From the NCBI GenBank assembly GCA_947446585.1, contig CANFGZ010000004.1, forward strand, positions 1 through 36,827: DNA of 36,827 nucleotides, read 5' to 3'. The DNA comes from Chitinophagaceae bacterium (GTDB lineage Bacteria > Bacteroidota > Bacteroidia > Chitinophagales > Chitinophagaceae). Positions 1-8,115 of the stretch are shown here, piece after piece. Made by a program: the position numbers and the translations under genes. Position 1 is the stretch's first letter. Each line of letters opens with the position of its first letter. Under the pieces are notes generated by a model. That model was not told where the DNA came from, ran no database searches, and saw only the letters and a list, made by a program, of their open reading frames with translations.

Positions 1-699
1 GATTTTCTTTCCGGATTTTTCAATGAGACGATCAAAATACATTTGCATCCATGGCGGAATACCGCTTATGAGCGTCATATTCTCATTAATAGTTTCTTCT
101 ACAATTTTATCCAATTTTGTTTCCCAATCTTCGACACAGTTTGTTTCGAAGGAAGGCAATTGGTTGGCTCGTAAATATTTTGGTATATGGTGATTCACAA
201 TTCCACTTAATCTGCCAGTAGGAATACCCCCCACTCTTTCCAATACCGGAGATCCACTTAAAAATATCAGCTTACCATTGGCGAATTCTGTATTTCCAGA
301 TTCTGCCATGTAACAAAGCAAGGCATTGCGAGCAGTATTGATGTGATTGGGTATAGATTCTTTAGTAATTGGAATGTATTTAACGCCGCTTGTTGTTCCG
401 CTTGTTTTAGCTAAATAAATGGGGCGGCCTTTCCATAAAACATTTTGCTTACCCTCTTTTATTTTTTCTATATAAGACTTAAATCCTTCGTAATCACGAA
501 TAGGAACTTGCTTTACAAAATCTTCGTGTGATTGAATATTATTTAAATGATGATCTTTTCCGAAATCAGTTTTAATAGCAGCCTTTATTAAATTCAAAAA
601 GGTTGATTTCTGATCAGCCACAGAACTGAGCATTCCCTTCTTAATCTGCCGATGTATATAGTGAGCAAAAGGTTTTGCCAGTATTGATTTAATCTTCAT
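1..699 (-). CDS. GH3 superfamily protein (5' part, runs off the left edge)
   Basis: The minus strand is open from an ATG at 699-697 to base 1 (233 codons, no stop), so only the N-terminal part is present. The translation begins MKIKSILAKPFAHYIHRQ and contains YLAKTSGTTSGVKYIPIT, a Ser/Thr/Gly-rich ATP/AMP-binding loop typical of GH3 acyl-adenylate-forming enzymes, followed by LISGIPPWMQMYFDRL. Plant GH3 proteins conjugate amino acids to acyl hormones; the substrate of bacterial homologues is not known to me. A TACCTTTG box (minus strand, 727-720) lies about 20 bases upstream. The gene is divergent from mtaB and its 5' flank holds short repeats. Family assignment is good; the physiological role is open. 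Confidence 0.85.
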   Translation of the reverse strand, partial: MKIKSILAKPFAHYIHRQIKKGMLSSVADQKSTFLNLIKAAIKTDFGKDHHLNNIQSHEDFVKQVPIRDYEGFKSYIEKIKEGKQNVLWKGRPIYLAKTSGTTSGVKYIPITKESIPNHINTARNALLCYMAESGNTEFANGKLIFLSGSPVLERVGGIPTGRLSGIVNHHIPKYLRANQLPSFETNCVEDWETKLDKIVEETINENMTLISGIPPWMQMYFDRLIEKSGKKI

Positions 700-719
700 T
701 TAATTAGTAGAGTATGCTA

Positions 720-727
720 CAAAGGTA
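720..727 (-). promoter_or_regulatory. Candidate Bacteroidota -7 box (TACCTTTG) for the GH3 gene
   Basis: The minus strand reads TACCTTTG, a perfect match to the Bacteroidota -7 consensus TAnnTTTG, ending about 20 bases before the GH3 ATG. I do not see a convincing TTG -33 element at the expected distance; the repeat tract at 739-763 occupies that place. The call rests on the -7 box and its position only. Confidence 0.4.
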
Positions 728-738
728 GAGATTATATT

Positions 739-869
739 GTTTATTCGTTGAGTTGTTGAGTTGGGTTTAAGTCAGCGTCTTGAGGTTTAATTTTCAAACT
801 TAAACGTTGAACGTTAAACCTTGAACCTTAAACTTTAAAGATTAAACCTTAAACTCAATCACTCAACAA
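739..869. repeat. Composite short-period repeat: 8-bp GTTGAGTT units, 7-bp TTAAACC units, inverted 8-bp units
   Basis: Three 8-bp units (GTTTATTC, GTTGAGTT, GTTGAGTT) lie at 739-762. A degenerate tract of about 7-bp units (TTAAACC/TTGAACC type) occupies roughly 800-853. Two 8-bp units in opposite orientation (CTCAATCA, CTCAACAA) sit at 854-869. The arms are therefore inverted relative to each other around the 7-bp tract. The same unit families recur in most other gaps of over 80 bp outside the packed core. The element fills the intergenic space between the divergent GH3 and mtaB genes and so overlaps both promoter regions. Confidence 0.75.
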
Positions 870-874
870 TTTCT

Positions 875-882
875 TACCTTCG
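875..882 (+). promoter_or_regulatory. Candidate -7 box (TACCTTCG) for mtaB, very close to the ATG
   Basis: TACCTTCG differs from TAnnTTTG at one position and ends only 4 bases before the mtaB ATG at 887. A box this close implies an almost leaderless transcript. That arrangement is compatible with weak use of Shine-Dalgarno sequences in Bacteroidota. No clear -33 TTG is visible in the repeat-rich sequence upstream. Confidence 0.35.
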
Positions 883-886
883 CCCC

Positions 887-2155
887 ATGTCAAAAACCGT
901 CGCTTTACATACATTGGGATGCAAGCTGAATTTCAGCGAAACAACTGCCATTGGACGGTTACTAGAGAATGATGGATTTGAGAAGCGCGATTTTGATGAA
1001 GTAGCCGATTTATATGTAATCAATACTTGCTCAGTCACCGATAATGCAGACAAAGAATGCAGACAATTGGTAAGGCGAATACAGAAAAAAGCACCTGAAG
1101 CGTTGGTAGTCATTACGGGTTGCTATGCTCAGTTAAAGCCAACTGAAATTGCTGCTATACCAGGAGTGAATTTAGTATTGGGAGCAGCAGAAAAATTCAA
1201 TATTACCTCTCATTTAAAAGAACTTACTAAAAACGATTCGGGTAAAATTTGCAGTTGTGATATTGAAGATGTGAATGTTTTTGTTCCATCACATTCCTTA
1301 AAAGAACGCACACGTATTTTTCTTAAAGTACAAGATGGATGTGATTACAATTGCAGCTTCTGTACTATTCCGCTCGCAAGAGGAAAAAGCAGAAGTGAAA
1401 GCATTAACAATGTGCTAGAAAATGTGAAAGAAATAGCTACGGGTGGAGCAAAGGAAATTGTGCTTACTGGAATAAACTTAGGAGATTTTGGAAAAGGATT
1501 TACTGGAGGGAAAAAAAACGAAGAGAATTTTTATGATTTAATGGTTGCCCTTGATCAACAATCATCCATTGAAAGATTCAGGATATCTTCTATAGAACCT
1601 AATCTACTGAGCAATGAAATGATTGAGCTCGTAAGTGCCAGTAAAAAATTCATGCCTCATTTTCATATTCCGCTGCAAAGTGGAAATAATAAAACGTTGG
1701 CTGAAATGCGTAGAAGATACAAAAGGGAGTTATATGCAGAAAAAGTTAGCCTCATTAAATCATTGATGCCCCACGCTTGTATAGGGGTAGATGTGATTGT
1801 AGGCTTTCCTGGAGAAACGGATGAAGACTTTAAAGAAACAGCTCGATTTATAGAATCGATGGATATCTCCTATTTGCATGTATTTACTTATTCAGAAAGA
1901 GACAATACGCATGCACTTGAATTGCATCCTATCGTTCCAATGCAAATACGTCATGAAAGAAATAAAATATTGCGCAATTTGAGTTATGCCAAAATGCAAT
2001 CTTTTACCCAACAGCATATCGGACAAACGCGAAAAGTGTTATTCGAAAGCGTTAATAAGAATGGAATGATGGAAGGATACAGCGACAACTACATCAAGAT
2101 TACGGCGCCTTATAAGAAAGAATGGGAGAATGAAGTATTGGAATGGGTGATATAG
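887..2155 (+). CDS. mtaB: tRNA (N6-L-threonylcarbamoyladenosine(37)-C2)-methylthiotransferase MtaB
   Basis: This radical-SAM methylthiotransferase would convert t6A37 to ms2t6A37 in tRNAs reading ANN codons. The 422-residue protein has the N-terminal MTTase domain with three cluster cysteines (C12 in LGCKLNFSET, C48 in NTCSV, C79 in TGCYA). The radical-SAM CxxxCxxC is at C152/C156/C159 (DGCDYNCSFCTIP). The C-terminus is short and TRAM-like. The LGCKLN and CTIPLARG signatures favour MtaB over MiaB or RimO. Length is normal and no key residue is missing. It is the only plus-strand gene I accept and is unrelated in function to the polysaccharide locus; it converges on the phosphatase gene ending at 2241. 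Confidence 0.95.
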   Translation: MSKTVALHTLGCKLNFSETTAIGRLLENDGFEKRDFDEVADLYVINTCSVTDNADKECRQLVRRIQKKAPEALVVITGCYAQLKPTEIAAIPGVNLVLGAAEKFNITSHLKELTKNDSGKICSCDIEDVNVFVPSHSLKERTRIFLKVQDGCDYNCSFCTIPLARGKSRSESINNVLENVKEIATGGAKEIVLTGINLGDFGKGFTGGKKNEENFYDLMVALDQQSSIERFRISSIEPNLLSNEMIELVSASKKFMPHFHIPLQSGNNKTLAEMRRRYKRELYAEKVSLIKSLMPHACIGVDVIVGFPGETDEDFKETARFIESMDISYLHVFTYSERDNTHALELHPIVPMQIRHERNKILRNLSYAKMQSFTQQHIGQTRKVLFESVNKNGMMEGYSDNYIKITAPYKKEWENEVLEWVI

Positions 2156-2172
2156 TACTTATCGTTCAAGTC

Positions 2173-2190
2173 GTCTGCCTAATGGCAGAC
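2173..2190. terminator. Perfect 7-bp hairpin between convergent mtaB and phosphatase genes
   Basis: GTCTGCC (2173-2179), loop TAAT, GGCAGAC (2184-2190) is a perfect stem in the gap between the converging 3' ends of mtaB (2155) and the phosphatase gene (2241). Neither strand shows a U-tract directly after the stem, so classical intrinsic termination is doubtful. Position supports a bidirectional terminator or mRNA 3'-end stabiliser. It is flanked by GTTCAA-type repeat units and could instead be part of that repeat. Confidence 0.35.
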
Positions 2191-2192
2191 TG

Positions 2193-2243
2193 GTTCAAAT
2201 CGTTCAACGTGTTAAACCCTAAACCTTAAACCTTGAACCTTTA
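2193..2243. repeat. TTAAACC/TTGAACC-type 7-bp repeat tract
   Basis: The tract reads as successive GTTCAAA, GTTCAAC, TTAAACC, TAAACCT, TAAACCT, TGAACCT-like units. Its right end contains the stop codon of the phosphatase gene (TAA on the minus strand at 2243-2241), so the repeat begins exactly at the end of the coding sequence. Confidence 0.65.
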
Positions 2244-2972
2244 AAAATTCCACTCTCTATGACCAAGGTGTTTTTCAAATAATTTTCTGTTGGAAGGATT
2301 TGTGAGGGCAGCGAGATGACGATCATGATGAAGATCGGTGCCTATGTAGGAGATTAAATCATTTTTTAATAAATATTCAGACACTTTTGCGGCTTCTTTA
2401 CCGTAGTATCCTGTAAGAGATAATATATTTAATTGAAGAGAGAATCCCAACTCAACCAATCGATGAAATGCTTTGTTATTCCCGTAATAATAAGGATACC
2501 TTTCGGGGTGTGCTAAAATTGGCTTATACCCTGCTGTAATAATAGCGAATGAAAACAATCCTGGATCATCGGGCATAGAAGCATAAGAAAATTCCGTGAG
2601 TACAATATTATCTTTTATAGTCAGAAGCTTTTCTTCTTTGCGAAGCAATTCTAGGAAATAACTATCCATCATATATTCGGCAGCAGCCGTTACATCAAAA
2701 GTTATCTCTTGTTTTTTCAATTCATTTTTTAATAATGATAATGCTTTATTGATTGTAGTTGAATCGTTTCGGTATAAATCTGAAATAATATGAGGAGTAG
2801 CCACTGATTTTGTAATGCCTAATTCCATCAACCCTTTAATAAGCGTAATAGAAGTCTCTAGATCAGGAGATCCGTCATCTATACCGGGAAGAATATGAGA
2901 ATGAATGTCATTGGCTATGGGGAAATAGCTACAATCTTCAGCATATTTTTTTTTAGAAAATATTGAAAGCAT
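2241..2972 (-). CDS. CpsB/CapC (YwqE)-type PHP-domain tyrosine-protein phosphatase
   Basis: A metal-dependent PHP-family phosphatase expected to dephosphorylate a tyrosine kinase controlling polysaccharide polymerisation or export. The 243-residue protein has the family metal-binding motifs: HSHILPGIDDGS (H24, H26, D32/D33), then TPHI, AHPERY and GTDLHHDRH near the C-terminus. No signal peptide or membrane segment is seen, so it should be cytoplasmic. Its ATG lies 20 bp inside the preceding GT2 gene, suggesting translational coupling. It is the last gene of the locus. No BY-kinase/Wzc gene is in this window, so its partner must be elsewhere. Confidence 0.88.
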   Translation of the reverse strand: MLSIFSKKKYAEDCSYFPIANDIHSHILPGIDDGSPDLETSITLIKGLMELGITKSVATPHIISDLYRNDSTTINKALSLLKNELKKQEITFDVTAAAEYMMDSYFLELLRKEEKLLTIKDNIVLTEFSYASMPDDPGLFSFAIITAGYKPILAHPERYPYYYGNNKAFHRLVELGFSLQLNILSLTGYYGKEAAKVSEYLLKNDLISYIGTDLHHDRHLAALTNPSNRKLFEKHLGHREWNF

Positions 2973-3756
2973 TTATAAAGAATAGGTTATTGCGATTGAA
3001 GTAAGCACTTGCTTTTTGATATTGATGCAACTTACTCAGAGGCTTAAAAATAGAAACAATAAAAGGGAAAGGAATATTATTGGTTTTCATCGCCAGGTAA
3101 TCTCTTCGATTGGCTCTTATGCGCATTCTTAAATCGTTGTTGCTTTGTCCGCCTCTTCTCATTTTTACAATGAGCTTTGGAAGATAGCATGCACTTGCTT
3201 TAAACTTATACAAATACCTCGACATCAATTCATAATCTGCTGCAGAATAATAGTGATTTTCGTAGCCTCCAAACTTTTTAAAAAGATCAGATTTGAAATA
3301 AAAGGTAGGATGAGCAGGCATCCAACCGATATTGAATAAAGAACGTTTAAACTCTCTGCCCTTCCATATTCTATATACTTCTTGAGTATTTTCTTGTTCT
3401 ACATATTCAAGATCTCCATACACGCAATCAACATGATTATTTTCAAAAGATGCTACAATAGATGCAATCACATCATTTGTATCGAGCATATCATCGCTAT
3501 TCAAAATACCAATCACGTCACCCGTAGCCATCGCCATACCCTTATTGATGGCATCGTACATTCCTTTGTCTGTTTCGGAAATCCAACTAGCAATAGTTGA
3601 TTCGTATTTTTTAATAATGGAAACTGTCCCGTCTGTAGATTTGCCATCTATGATAATGTGTTCAATATCCTGATGGGTTTGATTGGCAATAGAAAGTATG
3701 CAATCTTCCAGATATTTCTCCGAATTGTATGTGGCTGTAATGATGGTTACTTTCAT
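2953..3756 (-). CDS. Family 2 glycosyltransferase (WcaA-like)
   Basis: A GT-A inverting glycosyltransferase expected to add one sugar to a lipid-linked glycan at the inner membrane face. The 267-residue protein starts with the GT2 signature VTIITATYNSEKYLEDCILS. It has IIIDGKSTDGT (nucleotide binding, about 34-44) and the DXD-equivalent ILNSDDM with S87-D88-D89. A DKGMYDAINKG motif, common in this subgroup, lies between them. The C-terminal part (about 200-267) is basic and lacks clear membrane segments. It overlaps the phosphatase gene by 20 bp. Donor and acceptor cannot be deduced from sequence. Confidence 0.88.
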   Translation of the reverse strand: MKVTIITATYNSEKYLEDCILSIANQTHQDIEHIIIDGKSTDGTVSIIKKYESTIASWISETDKGMYDAINKGMAMATGDVIGILNSDDMLDTNDVIASIVASFENNHVDCVYGDLEYVEQENTQEVYRIWKGREFKRSLFNIGWMPAHPTFYFKSDLFKKFGGYENHYYSAADYELMSRYLYKFKASACYLPKLIVKMRRGGQSNNDLRMRIRANRRDYLAMKTNNIPFPFIVSIFKPLSKLHQYQKASAYFNRNNLFFINAFNIF

Positions 3757-3892
3757 CGAAAAAAATTGGATAGTTCGAATAATGCATCATCAATTTAGTT
3801 AAAATTTGTTAAAAAAACACACCGCCAGAAATAAATAATAAATAGTTCATATAGTCAAAATAGAGGAATCTGTTAAATATTATCATTAAATA

Positions 3893-4441
3893 CTATACAG
3901 ATAGTACTCTATCTCTTATTTTTACAGCTGGATTGCCACTATATATCCCAAAAGCATCCAATGAAGAAGTTGCGACCGACCCAACTGAAAGTACCGCATG
4001 AGATTTTATGGTAACTCCCCCGCAAATGGTCGTTTTAGCACCTACCCATGCTCCTTCTTCGATCAAAATGGGCTTTACCATTAAATCGAAGCTTGTTTTT
4101 TTGTAATCATGGTTTCCACATAATAAAAGCGCTCCTTGTGAAATACAAACATTGTCGCCAATAGTTACTGTAGCCAAATTATCAATCCAAACTTGTTCCC
4201 CTATCCAAACATGATTGCCAATTTCCAATAACCAGGGGTATTTAATATTCACATGTGGTTTTATTACTACGCCTTTCCCTATTCTAGCCCCAAATAATTT
4301 CAATAGAAACGTTTTAATAATATAAATAGGAAACAAACCAGATTGAAAGACTATCAGGTTTACATAATACCAAATCAATTTCTTGAGTACGTTGCCAGAA
4401 TGGTATTCTTTATTATTGTATGTAGACAAATCCACTTTCAT
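3893..4441 (-). CDS. WcaF-type hexapeptide-repeat (LbH) O-acetyltransferase
   Basis: A putative acetyl-CoA-dependent sugar O-acetyltransferase of the left-handed beta-helix family, close to colanic-acid WcaF. The 182-residue protein has a hydrophobic N-terminal segment (about 22-48) and hexapeptide turns (ARIGKGVVI, LEIGNHVWIG, VTIGDNVCIS, ILIEEGAWVGAKTTICGGV). The predicted active His lies in CGNHDY, and YSGNPAV near the C-terminus is typical of the family. It would acetylate a glycan residue in the cytoplasm. It lies 61 bp downstream of the exosortase gene and 136 bp before the GT2 gene, with no repeat in either gap. Confidence 0.85.
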   Translation of the reverse strand: MKVDLSTYNNKEYHSGNVLKKLIWYYVNLIVFQSGLFPIYIIKTFLLKLFGARIGKGVVIKPHVNIKYPWLLEIGNHVWIGEQVWIDNLATVTIGDNVCISQGALLLCGNHDYKKTSFDLMVKPILIEEGAWVGAKTTICGGVTIKSHAVLSVGSVATSSLDAFGIYSGNPAVKIRDRVLSV

Positions 4442-4502
4442 TGTAAGATATTTAATTGAAACTTATTTAAAATAGTAATAACCTACCAATAGGTATAAAC
4501 AA

Positions 4503-5060
4503 TTATACTTCTGACTGATTAGTATGTTTGGAATTTCTATCAAAAAAATACATCATGATAAAAATAACTAAGTAAGCAAATATATTAAACCAAGTATGAT
4601 GATCGAGTCCTAATGGCATTGGCCATCCTTTATTGATTGCTACTAAAAATAACCCAATGCGAGTGGTGTTGATTACCCACAACATCAACAACCCTCCCAA
4701 TAACCAAAGTAGCTTTTTAACTAGAGGATTGGTAATTGCAATTACAAAAGCTGCCCAAAAACTCATCACCCCATATCCTGCACAACTATAAGAAACAAAT
4801 ACACCTTTGGCATTGACTACTTTTAATAAAAATCCTGGTAAAATTTCTGTTTGATATCCAAACAATGCAGCAATATAAGTTGCGCCGTAAACAAGAGAGT
4901 GTCTTAGCCAACTTACATAATCAACATACTTTTCAATGAATGGAATATAATATCCTCCAGGAGTAGCCAGGCCACTTAGAAACTTTGTTCCATAATAGAA
5001 GGCAAGGAAAAGGACTAAAAATTTTAAGAGGAAGGTATAAAATGGATTAGTGAATTTCAT
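4503..5060 (-). CDS. xrtY: Exosortase family membrane protein (probable XrtY type)
   Basis: A polytopic transpeptidase-like enzyme expected to cut a C-terminal tripartite sorting signal (short motif, membrane helix, basic tail) of secreted proteins. The 185-residue protein is mostly membrane segments and has the three catalytic exosortase residues: Cys93 in SYSCAGYG, Arg134 in NTTRIGLF, and His154/155 in LDHHTWFN. It is shorter than proteobacterial EpsH-type exosortases. The type is inferred from context: the next genes upstream are a GT4 and a Wzy-like polymerase, matching the remembered Bacteroidota set exosortase Y, XYAG1 glycosyltransferase and Wzy-like protein. Family call is firm; subtype is moderate. 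No sortable substrate protein is in the window. Confidence 0.82.
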   Translation of the reverse strand: MKFTNPFYTFLLKFLVLFLAFYYGTKFLSGLATPGGYYIPFIEKYVDYVSWLRHSLVYGATYIAALFGYQTEILPGFLLKVVNAKGVFVSYSCAGYGVMSFWAAFVIAITNPLVKKLLWLLGGLLMLWVINTTRIGLFLVAINKGWPMPLGLDHHTWFNIFAYLVIFIMMYFFDRNSKHTNQSEV

Positions 5061-5072
5061 AGATTGAATACT

Positions 5073-5327
5073 GTTGAGACGTTGAGGCGTTTAGTTGTTG
5101 AGATAAAAAACCAACCATCAAAATCATATTGCATATAGGTTCTTTTTTAAAAACAATCTTTAATTAAAATTATTATTCAACTTTTGTCTTGACACACGAG
5201 ACGTTCAAAGTTCAACGTTATATTTATTTGAAAGTTAATGATTAATGGAAAATAGAAATTATAAAATAGTATTCAACATTGAACGATTTAAAATCCGTTG
5301 AAACTTATTCGTTGAACATTAAAACTT
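5073..5327. repeat. Short-period repeats filling the exosortase-GT4 gap
   Basis: The gap of 265 bp holds no gene. At 5073-5104 there are four 8-bp units (GTTGAGAC, GTTGAGGC, GTTTAGTT, GTTGAGAT). At 5203-5217 GTTCAAAGTTCAACG occurs. At 5271-5327 a run of degenerate ATTCAAC/TTGAACG/GTTGAAA units of the 7-bp family ends in the stop codon of the GT4 gene. The remaining sequence is AT-rich with nothing recognisable. The gap interrupts what otherwise looks like one transcription unit. Confidence 0.65.
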
Positions 5328-6447
5328 ACACGACACTCCCCCACATCACGTTGTAATCCTGCTTCAACTTTTCCCTATCAATTGCCTTAGCAGCGTATTC
5401 GCCTGCACCAAGAACCCAATGTTGGTAATCATCGTTGTTCATATTTGCAAAAAACTCAATCGCATTTTGCAATTCATTTGTTTCCGGATTAACATTTAAA
5501 CCAGCGTGATGATGTTTTAAATTCAGCCAAGGAGTTCCAAAAGAAGTAATAACAGGCTTTCCTACAGACAGTGCTTCATAAATAGAGTGCCCAAAATTTT
5601 CGCTTTTACTTGGTAGTATGGCAATATGTGACCTTTCAAGAAATGGCGTCATTTCTGTTGGCTCCACTTCTCCATGATACACTACGTTTATATTAGAAGG
5701 CAATTGTTTGATTTGTTGCAAACACTCCTCCCAATAGGAATGATCTTTGATAGCGCCACAAATATGGTATTCGATGTGTGCACTAGAATGTTGTAAAGAT
5801 TTTAATACTAATAAATAATTCTTCATTGGGCTAATCAATGCAATACTCACCATAGAAAGCGAGTGCGCATTTTTTTGTAATGGAGCACTTGTAATGAGTT
5901 TGTTGGGGAAATTTCCTGCTATTATTATTCTAGCTGTTATTCCCATTTGATACTTGACGTATTGCTCTTCTATTTCATCTGTTACATGAAAGAAAGTATT
6001 TTTTTGAATATTAAGCAGATTTAATAACGATAGATATAATTTCTTCTTCCATTTCTTTTGCGATAGTGCTCCGGGGTGCATCATGCCTCTTACTGAAAGA
6101 ATCTTTTTGGGAGCTTTACAAAACAACAAAGGAATGATGTTGAATTTTAGCGAATAAATACCCACAATATAAAGTACATCAGGAGCATTGTCTTTCATTA
6201 AACTACGAATAGAAGAAAGCGTGTTCCATTTGCTAGTATACCAAACTGATGTATTGTCATTGTATTTCACCCATTGATCAATAGCTACATCTGTGAGCAC
6301 TGTTCCATCCACATCATTGTTGCTACATAGTATTTGATAAGATATATTTTCATAGTATTGATTCACCATATTAACCAATGACTGAACAGGGCCTCCTGCT
6401 CTAAATGCAGGAGCAAACCAAGGTGTTATAATGAATACTTTTATCAA
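5326..6447 (-). CDS. Family 4 glycosyltransferase (probable XrtY-associated, XYAG1-like)
   Basis: A GT-B retaining glycosyltransferase of 373 residues. The N-terminal domain starts VFIITPWFAPAFRAGGPVQS, where the Gly-Gly is the acceptor-side loop of GT4 enzymes. The C-terminal donor site carries LERSHIAILPSKSENFGHSIYEALSVGKPVIT, with the usual E...E pair (SENFG and YEAL). The only start compatible with this N-terminus is TTG at 6447-6445, forming a TTGA overlap with the stop of the Wzy-like gene; this implies coupled translation. Context (Wzy-like protein before it, exosortase after it) suggests it belongs to the exosortase set. Sugar specificity unknown. Confidence 0.85.
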   Translation of the reverse strand: MIKVFIITPWFAPAFRAGGPVQSLVNMVNQYYENISYQILCSNNDVDGTVLTDVAIDQWVKYNDNTSVWYTSKWNTLSSIRSLMKDNAPDVLYIVGIYSLKFNIIPLLFCKAPKKILSVRGMMHPGALSQKKWKKKLYLSLLNLLNIQKNTFFHVTDEIEEQYVKYQMGITARIIIAGNFPNKLITSAPLQKNAHSLSMVSIALISPMKNYLLVLKSLQHSSAHIEYHICGAIKDHSYWEECLQQIKQLPSNINVVYHGEVEPTEMTPFLERSHIAILPSKSENFGHSIYEALSVGKPVITSFGTPWLNLKHHHAGLNVNPETNELQNAIEFFANMNNDDYQHWVLGAGEYAAKAIDREKLKQDYNVMWGSVV

Positions 6448-7808
6448 GCCGTTTCGTATTTTTTATAAAAGGTGCTTTTCCAAATGATATGAATTAATAA
6501 AATCAGAAAGACAGATTTTATCAAATGACCTAAAATAGTTTGCAATTCACAATCTGGACGTATGGGATAATAAAAAACCAAGGGGGTGAATAATAAAATC
6601 ATGGGAAAATTCTTACTGTATTTCAAAAAGGAATTTAATACAAAAGAATACAAATATCCTAGTGCAAACATAAACACTACACCCCCAAAAATGCCAAAAT
6701 TTAAATAGGCATCGGATAAAGAGCCCAAAGCCATTGAAGTGCCAGATCTTAAATTAATTCCAGAATATTTAGTGAATATTTTTTTGTCTCCAGCTCTTAA
6801 TTTGTCTTTATATAATAAGCGAGGGAAAATAGCTGATTGAATTAATTGATACATTTCAGTTCCATTCTCGAAAGGGATGACGTTTGGCACTCTATTCATA
6901 ACGTTTGTTAAAATAAAGCCTTGATTGATACGAGTATTATTTTCAGCTAATCTTTTGAAATTAAAAAATCCTCCCTTTTGATTGCCCTTGTCATATACTT
7001 CTTGAAACGTTTCTACATTACCCTCTTCTCCAATTTTTAATGCTGAACGATAATCAGCTTTTGTCAATTGTATTATGATTGCTAAAATAAAAAACACAAA
7101 AATTACACCAAACTTGATTAATACAGATGGTTTTATTTTAATTGCATATACAGAAGCTAGCATAATAAGCCAGGTTAGTAAATCATGGAACATGCCTTCA
7201 CCAAGTGAACTAAATATAATAGAAGAAACCACTAAGATAATGGCTGATAATTTTAATTGCCTGCTACCAAATAGGATCATGAAGACTCCTACGAATTTCA
7301 ATCCTCCTAACAAATAGAAAACAAAAGCTAATTCGGAAGAGAAGAAACCTGCAATGATACTTGCGGAGAACCCAATTCCAATGAAAAAATAAGAAAGACT
7401 GGGCCTACTATCTACAAAATCTCCAAGCCGTTTTTCATTAATCACTTCTCCTTTTAGTTTTCCAGCATTGATGTGCAGCCCTGCTATAAAAGCCAATACT
7501 GCCGGAATTGCGTAATTAAAATAATCGGCTTCAGGAATTTTCATTCTGTACATAAAATACGCGTATTCATCCAATCCATTATAAGCAAAAGTAGGGCCAA
7601 GTAAAAACTGAAGACACATAAAAGACCCAAGCAAATACCTGATTGGAATTGCGGCACCCACTACAAAAAAGAAACTCATAAATTGATATAGGATAATACA
7701 TACTGCAATAAAAGAATACCAACTTATTTCTAGAAAAAGTATTCTTATTACAAAAGCAATGATAAAATATATCGCCCATTCAAATTTGGGCAATTGGATA
7801 CTACGCAT
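6444..7808 (-). CDS. Wzy-like/O-antigen polymerase family membrane protein (exosortase-associated)
   Basis: A 454-residue polytopic inner-membrane protein with about ten or more hydrophobic segments and one long polar loop (about 240-355), which is the normal plan of Wzy polymerases and O-antigen ligases. The loop contains the R- and N-rich stretch RLAENNTRINQGFILTNVMN, and PRLLYKDK lies further on. It would polymerise glycan units, or transfer glycan to an acceptor, on the periplasmic side. It overlaps the following GT4 by 4 bp. No Wzx flippase is seen nearby, and the locus has an ABC exporter, so it may serve the exosortase-linked pathway rather than main-chain polymerisation. Sequence similarity in this family is weak, so the call rests on topology and context. 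Confidence 0.75.
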   Translation of the reverse strand: MRSIQLPKFEWAIYFIIAFVIRILFLEISWYSFIAVCIILYQFMSFFFVVGAAIPIRYLLGSFMCLQFLLGPTFAYNGLDEYAYFMYRMKIPEADYFNYAIPAVLAFIAGLHINAGKLKGEVINEKRLGDFVDSRPSLSYFFIGIGFSASIIAGFFSSELAFVFYLLGGLKFVGVFMILFGSRQLKLSAIILVVSSIIFSSLGEGMFHDLLTWLIMLASVYAIKIKPSVLIKFGVIFVFFILAIIIQLTKADYRSALKIGEEGNVETFQEVYDKGNQKGGFFNFKRLAENNTRINQGFILTNVMNRVPNVIPFENGTEMYQLIQSAIFPRLLYKDKLRAGDKKIFTKYSGINLRSGTSMALGSLSDAYLNFGIFGGVVFMFALGYLYSFVLNSFLKYSKNFPMILLFTPLVFYYPIRPDCELQTILGHLIKSVFLILLIHIIWKSTFYKKYETA

Positions 7809-7885
7809 ATAAGTAATTCAATATTATTTTGTTTTTTTTAAAAGCTTAGTATTATTGTGATGCATGCTTTTACTTTGTTACTTGT

Positions 7886-8115
7886 GCCTTTTTGGTTGTC
7901 CAAAAGAGCTTAGAATCAGCAATACTCGCTATTACGGAAAAGGCTTCTAAAACTTAACAAGTTGTTTTAAAATTGTGATTTTATTAATGCCTTTTTGCTT
8001 GTCCAAAAAAGCTTAAAATCAGCAATACCCGCTATTACGGAAAATGTTTCTAAATCTTAGCAAGTTGTTTTAAAATTGTGATTTTATTAATGCCTTTTTG
8101 CTTGTCCAAAAAGGC
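7886..8115. repeat. 103-bp tandem direct repeat, 2.2 copies
   Basis: Copy 1 (7886-7988) and copy 2 (7989-8091) have identical length and differ at about eight positions. A third partial copy starts at 8092 with GCCTTTTTGCTTGTCCAAAA and then diverges. The copies are joined head to tail with no spacer. Each starts with GCCTTTTTG; in the partial copy this pairs with CAAAAAGGC (8107-8115) around the loop CTTGTC, forming a perfect 9-bp stem. No ORF of note is in the repeat. Confidence 0.85.

Noticed and set aside
3757-3892. Possible gene or regulator in the 136-bp gap after the WcaF gene
   Set aside because: The gap is AT-rich with no sizeable ORF, no clear TAnnTTTG box and none of the repeat units; nothing could be supported.
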